From Clostridiales bacterium (GTDB lineage: Bacteria > Bacillota > Clostridia > Peptostreptococcales > T1SED10-28): DNA of 19,953 nucleotides. Shown here in pieces: positions 13,793 through 19,953 of the stretch. The notes beneath the pieces were generated by a model, which worked only from the letters and a program-made list of their open reading frames with translations, was not told where the DNA came from and did no database searches. Numbering within the stretch: the first letter of the stretch is position 1; each line of letters opens with the position of its first letter. The stretch lies in contig SLKF01000097.1 of the NCBI GenBank assembly GCA_007134725.1, forward strand, positions 1 through 19,953, read 5' to 3'. The translations under genes were made by a program, and so were the position numbers.

Positions 13793-13817
13793 ATACCTAA
13801 GTTTGCTTTTATTAAAC
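13793..13817 (-). promoter_or_regulatory. Candidate sigma-B-like promoter of the GlsB/YeaQ gene
   Basis: On the minus strand GTTTAA (13817-13812) and AGGTAT (13798-13793) are 13 bases apart, one mismatch from the Bacillus sigma-B consensus GTTTAA-N12-15-GGGTAT. A sigma-A reading (TTTAAT-N17-TATACT) of the same stretch has a poorer -35. This cannot be settled by eye. Confidence 0.4.
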
Positions 13818-13899
13818 GGAAAATAAAAAATATCCCCCTTTGGCTTTTCCCTTGGCGGTGATGTGTGCTTATTGTTTATTTTTTTCAAAAGAGTCGTAA

Positions 13900-13915
13900 A
13901 ATTGTGGTAACAATT
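13900..13915. promoter_or_regulatory. 16-bp perfect palindrome upstream of pepF
   Basis: AATTGT-GGTA-ACAATT is a perfect inverted repeat with 6-base arms, 55 bases before the pepF start. The arms and spacing suit a homodimeric repressor. No regulator can be named from the sequence. The pepF promoter is not clear; TAAAAT-type -10 elements lie just downstream. Confidence 0.4.
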
Positions 13916-13969
13916 CTTGATACATGATAAAATTACAATACGTAAAAATTAATTTTAAGGAGTGAGTAG

Positions 13970-15754
13970 ATGAAACGTCAAAATATCGATGAAAAGTATC
14001 TTTGGGACCTGGGGGATTTATTTGTTTCCGATGGAGCTTGGGAAGCCGCCTTAATCGAGCTGAAAGAGCAGTCAAAATCCTTTCTACAGTACAAAGGACG
14101 ATTATTGGAAAGCAGTGAAACCCTGCTGGAGGCGATCAAAAGTTATGAGAACCTCTCTCGAAAATTGATGAATTTGTTAACCTTTGCCCGTTTAAAAATG
14201 GATGAAAACACCAAGGAAAGCAAATACCAGGGCATGGTGTCCCGCTCGGAAAAACTGGCAACGGAAATCCAAAAGGAAAATGCTTTTTTCATTCCCGAAC
14301 TGCTGCAGGGGGATGAAGAAACCATCGAAAATTTATTGAATCATCCGGTACTTGCTCACTATAAGAAATATTTCGCCGATCTTCTTCGGAAAAAACCCCA
14401 TATATTATCGGAGGAAATGGAGTCGATCTTGGCTCAGGTAAGAGAACTGGGGGATGCACCGAGCAACGCTTACGGAATGCTTTTGAATGCAGATATGACC
14501 TTTGAGGCGGCTGTGGATTCCGAAGGAAATACCCATGCCTTGACCAACGGCTCCTATGTACCCTTACTGATGTCCAAGGACCGGGTCCTGCGGGAGGATG
14601 CCTTTAAAAAATATTACAAAGTTTATCAGGGCCATATCAATACCCTATCCAGCCTCTTGCAAAGTGAAGTAAACAAAAATATTTTCTTTAGTAAAAGGCG
14701 AAATTACTCCTCGGCCCGGGAAGCCGCTCTGTTTGCCAATAACATTCCCGTAACCGTTCCGGACCGCCTTATTGAAGCGGTAAACAACAACCTGGATAGT
14801 TTCTACAAATACATGGAACTCCGAAAAAAAGTCCTTGGGCTCAAAGAACTTCACCTTTATGACATTTATACACCGATTGTATCCAGTGTGGACTTTCCTA
14901 TAACCTACGAGGAGGCCGGTACCATGGTAACGGAAGCGGTGGGTCCTTTAGGCAGTTACTATCAGGAAGGCATCCGTTCCGCCTTTAACCAGCGCTGGAT
15001 CGATGTGTACGAGACCGAGGGAAAACGTTCCGGCGCTTATTCTGCAGGCACCTATGATTCCCGGCCTTATGTCCTGCTTAATCACCATGACAATATGGAC
15101 TCCATGTTTACCTTAGCCCATGAACTGGGACATTCCATGCACAGCTATTTGACTCGACAAAATCAACCCTATGTCTATGGGGATTATTCCATCTTTGTGG
15201 CGGAGGTGGCCTCCACCACCAATGAAGCCTTATTGAATGATTATTTACTCAAAACCATTGAGGACAAAGAGAAAAGAAAGTATATTTTAAACCACTATTT
15301 AGAGCAGTTCCGGGGTACGATTTTTAGACAGACCATGTTTGCGGAATTTGAACGGGATATCCATGAGCGGGTGGAAAGCGGCGGGGCTTTGACCAATGAG
15401 TTTTTATGCGATCACTACTTAGCGCTGAACAAAAAATATTTTGGCCCCAATGTTGTTATTGATGAGGAAATCAAATACGAGTGGTCCCGAATTCCCCATA
15501 TGTACTATAACTTCTATGTGTATCAATACGCCACCGGGTTTTCCGCAGCCATTGCCTTATCAGATCAAATCCTCAAAGAAGGAAAGCCTGCAGTGGATCG
15601 CTACTTAGAGTTTTTATCCAGTGGATCCAGCGACTATCCCATTGATATTTTACGGAAGGCCGGTGCGGATATGGAGACCAAAGATCCCGTATCCAATGCC
15701 ATGAAGATCTTTAAAGACAGGGTAGAAGAGTTGGAAAAACTCATGAGTTCCTAG
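13970..15754 (+). CDS. pepF: Oligoendopeptidase F (M3 family metallopeptidase)
   Basis: PepF is a cytoplasmic zinc endopeptidase that cuts short peptides, usually 7-17 residues. The 594-residue length is typical. The zinc motif HELGH is at 384-388 (H384, E385, H388), and the third ligand is E412 in AEVAST. The segment RIPHMYYNFYVYQYATG (507-523) carries the conserved histidine and tyrosines that stabilise the transition state. The start is secure: AAGGAGTGAG lies just before ATG 13970. It is transcribed alone and ends at a strong terminator. With the M29 aminopeptidase 1.5 kb downstream it suggests intracellular peptide use. Confidence 0.96.
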   Translation: MKRQNIDEKYLWDLGDLFVSDGAWEAALIELKEQSKSFLQYKGRLLESSETLLEAIKSYENLSRKLMNLLTFARLKMDENTKESKYQGMVSRSEKLATEIQKENAFFIPELLQGDEETIENLLNHPVLAHYKKYFADLLRKKPHILSEEMESILAQVRELGDAPSNAYGMLLNADMTFEAAVDSEGNTHALTNGSYVPLLMSKDRVLREDAFKKYYKVYQGHINTLSSLLQSEVNKNIFFSKRRNYSSAREAALFANNIPVTVPDRLIEAVNNNLDSFYKYMELRKKVLGLKELHLYDIYTPIVSSVDFPITYEEAGTMVTEAVGPLGSYYQEGIRSAFNQRWIDVYETEGKRSGAYSAGTYDSRPYVLLNHHDNMDSMFTLAHELGHSMHSYLTRQNQPYVYGDYSIFVAEVASTTNEALLNDYLLKTIEDKEKRKYILNHYLEQFRGTIFRQTMFAEFERDIHERVESGGALTNEFLCDHYLALNKKYFGPNVVIDEEIKYEWSRIPHMYYNFYVYQYATGFSAAIALSDQILKEGKPAVDRYLEFLSSGSSDYPIDILRKAGADMETKDPVSNAMKIFKDRVEELEKLMSS

Positions 15755-15803
15755 TTTTCAACAGAGTTCCCAGCTTCCATAGCAAAAGCATTTATGGTAA
15801 AAC

Positions 15804-15840
15804 AAAAGAACAGAATCTTTTTAGATTCTGTTCTTTTCTT
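15804..15840. terminator. Strong terminator after pepF, bidirectional
   Basis: AAAAGAACAGAATCT (15804-15818) pairs perfectly over 15 bp with AGATTCTGTTCTTTT (15823-15837) around TTTT. It lies between the convergent pepF and histidine phosphatase genes. Confidence 0.93.
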
Positions 15841-15877
15841 ATGGTAGCTGAGGGCGATCTTGTAAATGGCCAGAATC

Positions 15878-16501
15878 TTATAGGTGACTAATATCTCCTT
15901 CTAAAAGAAATTTCTTTTTACCATCTTTGATCTCCAAAATTGTAAGATTGGTTCCGTGCATAAAGGGGGGATTCCAAAATTCCTCCATGGGAAGATTTTT
16001 TACCAGGACATAAATACTTTTGATCACGACCGCATGCACTACTAACAATACGACCGCTTCTTTTTCTGTATTCTCCTGGTTTTCTGCATTCTCGGCTAAA
16101 ACTTTCAATCCTTTTTCAATCCGTTTCAACATTTGAGGAAAACTTTCCCCGCCCATGGGTTCATACTTTTCCGGAGCCTCCCAAAAGTTCCGGTATTTTT
16201 GTCCATAGACTGCTTCTATTTCTTCCACCTTTCTTCCTTCCCATTGGCCAAAGCTCATCTCCATAAAGTCCGGGAGGGTTTCCACCGGTAAATTCCGATC
16301 CCCTTTGATAATTTCTGCGGTCTCCATGGCCCTGCCTAGGGGTGAGGCGTAGATCTTATCAAAATCCACGGAGGCTAAGCGTTCCTTTAGTTTTTCAGCA
16401 TCCTCCATCCCTTTTGGGGTTAAGGAGGAGTTTTTTCTCCCCTGCATCCGTCTCTCGCTGTTCCACTGGGTTTCACCGTGTCGTGTGATGTATATTTTCA
16501 T
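15878..16501 (-). CDS. Histidine phosphatase family protein (phosphoglycerate mutase-like)
   Basis: This 207-residue enzyme belongs to the histidine phosphatase superfamily (GpmB/CobC/PhoE group). The catalytic RHG is at 7-9 with H8 the phospho-accepting residue; R57 lies in SPLGRAMETAE, E81 is the likely acid, and H156 is the second histidine (VVHAVVI, where SHG is commoner). This supports a broad phosphatase, or an alpha-ribazole or phosphoglycerate-type activity, but the substrate is not determinable. An acidic stretch NAENQENTEKEA (138-149) is a small insertion. AGGAGGAATAAATT precedes the start. No neighbour suggests a pathway; no other cobalamin genes are present. Confidence 0.9.
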   Translation of the reverse strand: MKIYITRHGETQWNSERRMQGRKNSSLTPKGMEDAEKLKERLASVDFDKIYASPLGRAMETAEIIKGDRNLPVETLPDFMEMSFGQWEGRKVEEIEAVYGQKYRNFWEAPEKYEPMGGESFPQMLKRIEKGLKVLAENAENQENTEKEAVVLLVVHAVVIKSIYVLVKNLPMEEFWNPPFMHGTNLTILEIKDGKKKFLLEGDISHL

Positions 16502-16565
16502 TAATTTATTCCTCCTCTATCATTAATTGATCAGGTTTTTTCAAAAGGCCATAAAATGTTTTTCT

Positions 16566-16590
16566 GTTATGAAAATCATACTTCGGGTAT
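16566..16590 (+). promoter_or_regulatory. Candidate promoter of the DUF302 gene
   Basis: GGGTAT (16585-16590) is a perfect sigma-B-type -10 and lies 13 bases after GTTATG, which matches only the GTT of the sigma-B -35. The overlapping TATATA/TATACA could instead be a sigma-A -10 with a weak -35. One of these probably drives the gene. Confidence 0.35.
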
Positions 16591-16626
16591 ATACAAATTA
16601 CGTATAAATCAAAGGAGTGTTAAATA

Positions 16627-17013
16627 ATGGATATGAACTATAAAATTGCAACAGATAAATCTTTTGCGGAAGCGATTGAATCCTTAAAAATCAGTCTTAC
16701 CAATCACAACTTTGGGGTTTTGAATGAACTGAACTTCAAAGATACCCTGAAATCCAAAGGGGTGGACTTTGATCAGGATTTTCACTTGCTGGAGGTTTGC
16801 AATCCTCATAAGGCAAAAGAAGTACTGAATGAACATTTGGAAATGGGCTTTTTCCTCCCTTGCAAAATCGGTGTCTACAAAGAATCCGGACAAACCTATA
16901 TCGGTATGCCTCTTCCCACAAAACTAATGGGGATGGTTGGAAATCTGGATTTGTTGGAAATTGCTCAGGAAGTGGAAGACGTCTTGGTCGCCGCCATTGA
17001 AGAAGCAAAATAA
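16627..17013 (+). CDS. DUF302 family protein
   Basis: This 128-residue protein matches DUF302: an N-terminal segment with the SFAEAIESLKISLTNHNFGVL helix-strand pattern, the LEVCNPHKAKEVL motif (54-67), and the GFFLPCKIGVYKE motif (74-86). The two motif cysteines, C58 and C79, are the usual pair. The biochemical function is unknown; the fold is known and the family is common near redox and heavy-metal genes. AAAGGAG precedes the start at good spacing. A compact terminator follows, so it is a single-gene unit. Confidence 0.9.
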   Translation: MDMNYKIATDKSFAEAIESLKISLTNHNFGVLNELNFKDTLKSKGVDFDQDFHLLEVCNPHKAKEVLNEHLEMGFFLPCKIGVYKESGQTYIGMPLPTKLMGMVGNLDLLEIAQEVEDVLVAAIEEAK

Positions 17014-17019
17014 TTATGT

Positions 17020-17043
17020 AAGGCTCCCCGGGAGCCTTTTTTT
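17020..17043 (+). terminator. Terminator after the DUF302 gene
   Basis: AAGGCTC and GAGCCTT form a GC-rich 7-bp stem with a small CCCGG-type loop, followed by T7. Confidence 0.9.
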
Positions 17044-17067
17044 ATTATCTCAAATTATCAGGGTAAA

Positions 17068-17081
17068 TGAAAGCGCTATCC
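17068..17081 (+). promoter_or_regulatory. cre-like site (CcpA operator)
   Basis: TGAAAGCGCTATCC matches 13 of 14 positions of the Gram-positive catabolite-responsive element TGWNANCGNTNWCA. It lies about 155 bases upstream of the M29 aminopeptidase start, in a promoter region whose -35/-10 I cannot place with confidence. It suggests carbon-catabolite control of peptide use by CcpA. Confidence 0.6.
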
Positions 17082-17235
17082 CTATTAAATCGATAAAAGC
17101 TCTACAAATATTAAATCATCAAAGTTTTCTAAATCTATGGATAATTTTTTCTATATGTAGTAAAATATTTTCATATACGTTTAAGAAGGCTTCAGGAGAT
17201 TTAATTATTGTAAAAACCTTTAAAGGAGGCAAACT

Positions 17236-18465
17236 ATGGAAAATAATTTAGAGAAATATGCCGAGCTATTGGTTCGAACCGGCATTAACATCCAGGAAGA
17301 TCAAATCCTGGTCATCACCAGTCCCATCGAGTGTGCGGACTTTGCCCGACTGGCCAGTATCAAAGCCTACGAATCCGGTGCCAAAGAAGTGGTGATTCGA
17401 TGGATTGATGAACAATCGTCGAAAATTCGCTTTGATATGGCCAAGGACCAAGTGTTTGATGAATTTCCCGAGTGGATTAAAACCATGCTGGAGGGATATG
17501 CTAAAAAAGGGGCGGCCTTTCTCAGTATCGCCGCATCGGATCCGGAGTTAATGAAAGACGTGGATCCGAAAAAAATGAGCCGACAGCAAAAAGTCATGAG
17601 TCAAGGCCTGGAGGCTTATCGTACCCGTATGATGAACAACCAGAACGTCTGGTGCGTAGCCTCGATTCCAACGGTTGCCTGGGCCAAAAAAGTATTCCCC
17701 GGGGGCACCGAGAAAGAAGCCTTAGACAAGTTGTGGGAAGCGATTTATAAAGCGGTTCGAGTGGATCGTCCCGATCCCGTTGCCGCTTGGGAAGAGCATC
17801 AGCAAAATCTCAATCGACGATTGGATTTCCTCAATAATCACCATTTCAAAGCGCTGCGTTATAAAAATGCAGCGGGCACGGACCTCGTCTTAGCACTTCC
17901 GGAAAACCACCGCTGGGTTGGGGGCGGCGATCAAGGGCCTCACGGCAAGGTCTTCTTTGCCAATATGCCTACGGAGGAAGTATTCACCATGCCCAAGGCG
18001 GACGGTGTGGACGGAACCGTGGTCAGCTCCATGCCACTGAATTACAACGGCAATTTAATTGAAGATTTTCGCTTTACTTTTTCCAAAGGAAAAGTAGTAG
18101 ACTTTGATGCCCGTCAGGGTAAAGAAGTGCTTAAAGAACTGCTGGATACCGACGATGGAGCAAAACGCCTAGGGGAAATTGCTTTGGTTCCCTATGATTC
18201 TCCTATATCCAACCAAAAGATTCTCTTTTACAATACCTTGTTTGATGAGAATGCTTCCTGCCACTTTGCCCTGGGGAAAGCCTATCCCAGTTGTATTAAG
18301 GGTGGGGATGAATTATCCAAGGAAGCCCTGAAAAATGAAGGGGCCAACGATTCTCTAACCCATGTGGACTTTATGATCGGTACGGAGGATTTAAGTATCG
18401 TTGGAATAACCGAAAAAGACGAAGAAGTACCGGTATTTGAGCAAGGGAACTTTGTAAACTTTTAG
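17236..18465 (+). CDS. M29 family metal-dependent aminopeptidase (AmpS/PepS type)
   Basis: This 409-residue enzyme removes N-terminal residues from peptides in the cytoplasm and uses two metal ions. The ligand set of the M29 family is complete: the glutamate in NMPTEEVFTMPK (E247/E248), E314 in GEIALVPYDSPIS, H343 and Y350 in NASCHFALGKAYP, and H376 and D378 in LTHVDFMIG. The length is normal. AAAGGAGG is eight bases before ATG 17236. The leader contains a cre-like site and two copies of TATTAAATC 26 bases apart (17083 and 17109). It is a single-gene unit whose terminator is shared with the convergent EamA gene. Confidence 0.95.
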   Translation: MENNLEKYAELLVRTGINIQEDQILVITSPIECADFARLASIKAYESGAKEVVIRWIDEQSSKIRFDMAKDQVFDEFPEWIKTMLEGYAKKGAAFLSIAASDPELMKDVDPKKMSRQQKVMSQGLEAYRTRMMNNQNVWCVASIPTVAWAKKVFPGGTEKEALDKLWEAIYKAVRVDRPDPVAAWEEHQQNLNRRLDFLNNHHFKALRYKNAAGTDLVLALPENHRWVGGGDQGPHGKVFFANMPTEEVFTMPKADGVDGTVVSSMPLNYNGNLIEDFRFTFSKGKVVDFDARQGKEVLKELLDTDDGAKRLGEIALVPYDSPISNQKILFYNTLFDENASCHFALGKAYPSCIKGGDELSKEALKNEGANDSLTHVDFMIGTEDLSIVGITEKDEEVPVFEQGNFVNF

Positions 18466-18535
18466 TTTTCATATTGGGATTTCCCATTGTTCTTAGTTAT
18501 TTTCTCTTGGTTAGTTTCACTTTGTTTTAGCCACT

Positions 18536-18586
18536 AAAAAAACCACAACCTCCAAGGCTTAGGCCAATGGGCTTGTGGTTTTTTTT
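18536..18586. terminator. Bidirectional terminator overlapping the EamA stop codon
   Basis: AAAAAAACCACAA (18536-18548) pairs with TTGTGGTTTTTTT over at least 12 bp. The 24-base loop contains the stop codon of the EamA gene (18559-18561). The right arm (from 18573) encodes the last lysine-threonine residues of EamA, so coding sequence and terminator overlap. Confidence 0.82.
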
Positions 18587-19461
18587 CTACGAAGACTGTC
18601 TTTAATAAAAATATACAGGCCCAAAAGAATAATCAGTCCACTGACTAACTGGGCCTGGGTAGGAATTTCCTGTAGGATTAAAAATCCCAGAATGGTGGCA
18701 CCTATGGGCTCTCCCAAGAGGGCGGTGGAAACTTTATTGGCTTCCACATATTTCAGGGCCCAGTTAAACACCGTATGCCCGCCAATGGTAGAAAATACGG
18801 CCAGCCCTAAGAAAATCACGTAATCACTAGTCTGATAAGCGGTTAAGGGAATCTGCCATAAAAGATTAATCCCCAGCAAGGCAAGACCACAGCTCCCGTA
18901 GGCGAGGTAGACATAGTCCAGATTGGCTACGGTCTTTCGAAGACCCCGCCCCAACAATACGTACACCGAAGCAAAGGCCCCTCCCAAGACGGCCAGTAAA
19001 TCTCCATAGAGGCTTCCTCCCCCGCTGATGAAACCGGAAAGTCCTATCAAGACACTGCCGAAGATTGCGATGCTCATTCCCAGGATCTGGCCCCGGGTCA
19101 ATCGTTCTTTGTAAATCAAATATCCCAGGATAACCGTAAACAGGGGCTGCAAGCTTACCAGCACCGTAGAGGAAGCAATGGTGGTGTGTTTTAAGGATTC
19201 AATCCAGGCGGTAAAATGCAGGGCTAAAAACAGTCCACTGAGAAGGGCCAGTGCGATCCCTCTTCCTCCGATGGTTTTCAGGGGAATACCCCCTTTTCGG
19301 ATCACCAGGGGGGTGAAGAGCAAAAAAGTCATCACCATTCGATACATGGCAATGATTGTTGAGGGGGCATCGGTGGAACGAATAAAAATTGCGGAAAAGG
19401 AGACCCCCAGGATTCCAAGACCCATAATCAGATAAACTTTTCGTAGTTCTTTTTCTTCCAT
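18559..19461 (-). CDS. EamA/DMT family transporter
   Basis: This 300-residue protein has two EamA domains of five membrane segments each and belongs to the drug/metabolite transporter superfamily, whose members often export amino acids or metabolites. The first half carries RSTDAPSTIIAMYRM and LKHTTIASSTVLVSLQPLFTVILGYLIYKE. The second carries GGHTVFNWALKYVEANKVSTALLGEPIGATILGFLILQE, the usual end-of-domain signature. I start at ATG 19461 because AAGGAGACAGAGGAAT lies just before it; an upstream in-frame ATG (19482) lacks a site and would contain this one. It is divergent from azlC. Three heptamer repeats lie in its promoter. Confidence 0.9.
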   Translation of the reverse strand: MEEKELRKVYLIMGLGILGVSFSAIFIRSTDAPSTIIAMYRMVMTFLLFTPLVIRKGGIPLKTIGGRGIALALLSGLFLALHFTAWIESLKHTTIASSTVLVSLQPLFTVILGYLIYKERLTRGQILGMSIAIFGSVLIGLSGFISGGGSLYGDLLAVLGGAFASVYVLLGRGLRKTVANLDYVYLAYGSCGLALLGINLLWQIPLTAYQTSDYVIFLGLAVFSTIGGHTVFNWALKYVEANKVSTALLGEPIGATILGFLILQEIPTQAQLVSGLIILLGLYIFIKDSLRRKKTTSPLA

Positions 19462-19498
19462 ATTCCTCTGTCTCCTTGTCATTTTGATATTGTAAGTA

Positions 19499-19543
19499 AT
19501 TATAATTACATGGCCTAGACGGCATGGTCATATTTTCATGGTC
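19499..19543 (-). promoter_or_regulatory. EamA promoter with three 14-bp-spaced heptamers
   Basis: On the minus strand TATAAT (19504-19499) has only CCATGC where a -35 should be. CATGGCC (19509), CATGGTC (19523) and CATGGTC (19537) on the plus strand recur every 14 bases and cover about -17 to -51 of the predicted start (19492). This suggests a regulator that binds across the -35. Confidence 0.55.
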
Positions 19544-19564
19544 TAAAGATTTGCCTTTACCCGG

Positions 19565-19593
19565 TTTATAGGATAAACTATTACAGATATAAT
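19565..19593 (+). promoter_or_regulatory. Promoter of azlC
   Basis: TTTATA (19565-19570) and TATAAT (19588-19593) are 17 bases apart, 10 of 12 consensus bases. Transcription would start near 19600, only about 22 bases before the start codon. Confidence 0.65.
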
Positions 19594-19621
19594 TGATTGC
19601 CAAACCAGTTAAAGGATGATT

Positions 19622-19953
19622 ATGATGAAAAAACCTTTCTTTCTACAAGGACTAAAATACGGCATCCCTATTGCCCTGGGCTACATTCCCATTGCCATCG
19701 CTTTTGGAATTTTAACCGCCTCGGAGGGGGTTCCTTTTCTTACGGGCATGCTGATGTCCCTTACGGTTTTTGCAGGGGCCAGTCAGTTTGTAGCGGTGAA
19801 TTTGATGTCCCTTGGGGCTGCGGGGGGAGAAATTATACTGACGACTTTTATCCTGAATTTTCGTCATTTTTTAATGAGTGCTTCCCTGTCCCAACGTCTG
19901 GAAGAAAACACTTCCCTTCCTTACCGCGGTATTTTATCCTTTGGCATCACCGA
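19622..19953 (+). CDS. azlC: AzlC family branched-chain amino acid exporter, 5' part
   Basis: The window ends inside this gene; about 110 residues are present. They begin MMKKPFFLQGLKYGIPIALG and contain GYIPIAIAFG (20-29), TVFAGASQFVAVNLM (48-62) and NFRHFLMSASL (79-89), the strongest AzlC/YgaZ signatures. AzlC pairs with the small protein AzlD to export branched-chain amino acids, so azlD is expected just beyond the edge. AAAGGAT precedes tandem ATG codons at 19622 and 19625; the second has the better spacing. Confidence 0.92.
   Translation, partial: MMKKPFFLQGLKYGIPIALGYIPIAIAFGILTASEGVPFLTGMLMSLTVFAGASQFVAVNLMSLGAAGGEIILTTFILNFRHFLMSASLSQRLEENTSLPYRGILSFGIT

Noticed and set aside
17083..17117. 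TATTAAATC direct repeat (26-base offset) as an operator
   Set aside because: Two AT-rich 9-mers in an AT-rich leader; kept only as a note in the gene entry.
16937..17251. 104-codon plus-strand reading frame spanning the DUF302-M29 gap
   Set aside because: It crosses the DUF302 terminator and the cre-like site and lacks an RBS.
1..19953. Mobile elements, CRISPR arrays, toxin-antitoxin or phage-defence genes
   Set aside because: No transposase, integrase, long direct repeats with spacers, or paired small toxin-like genes were seen on either strand.

Overview
The window looks like a stretch of chromosome from a low-to-moderate GC Gram-positive anaerobe of the class Clostridia. The evidence is strong AGGAGG-type ribosome binding sites, sigma-A promoters close to TTGACA-N17-TATAAT, and clostridial-type proteins: a DUF1858 redox protein, DUF6485, a radical SAM/DUF4130 pair, PepF and an M29 aminopeptidase. 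A peptide- or amino-acid-using, possibly alkaliphilic or halophilic, relative of Alkaliphilus/Tindallia is my inference and cannot be proven from these bases. I see no phage, insertion sequence, CRISPR or plasmid functions. No gene-free stretch exceeds 300 bases; the longest gaps, about 257 bases each, lie at 976-1232 and 11390-11646.

Layout. 1-1811: bioY (biotin uptake), a small DUF1858 redox protein behind what looks like an FNR/CRP-type activated promoter, and a Nudix hydrolase. 1914-4663 (minus strand): a DNA/nucleotide block with dCTP deaminase, then a coupled radical SAM protein and DUF4130 partner, both of unproven function. 4784-6305 (minus): a tandem-domain universal stress protein and a GNAT acetyltransferase. 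6453-11389 (minus): a complete poly-gamma-glutamate operon, pgsB-pgsC-pgsA followed by a membrane-anchored gamma-glutamyltransferase (CapD-like), with overlapping or nearly abutting genes, one promoter and one terminator. 11647-12018: tRNA-Arg(CCT) with a small cysteine-rich DUF6485 gene immediately downstream. 12042-13742 (minus): an MFS exporter and a GlsB/YeaQ membrane protein. 13970-18465: oligoendopeptidase F, a histidine phosphatase (minus), a DUF302 protein, and an M29 aminopeptidase with an upstream cre-like site. 18559-19953: an EamA transporter (minus) and the 5' end of azlC, cut by the window edge.

How it fits together. The pgs block would polymerise glutamate at the membrane, export the polymer, and attach or trim it at the surface. 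PepF and the M29 aminopeptidase fit a peptide-based metabolism, and AzlC/EamA/MFS fit amino-acid and solute export. The DUF4130/radical SAM/dCTP deaminase block fits DNA or nucleotide maintenance.

The least explained signal is regulatory. Several promoters carry short tandem repeats with periods near whole helical turns: three 22-bp units in the bioY leader, four 11-bp units in the radical SAM leader, six 10-bp units after the stress-protein gene, and three heptamers 14 bp apart at the EamA promoter. I know of no named regulator for these and report them individually.
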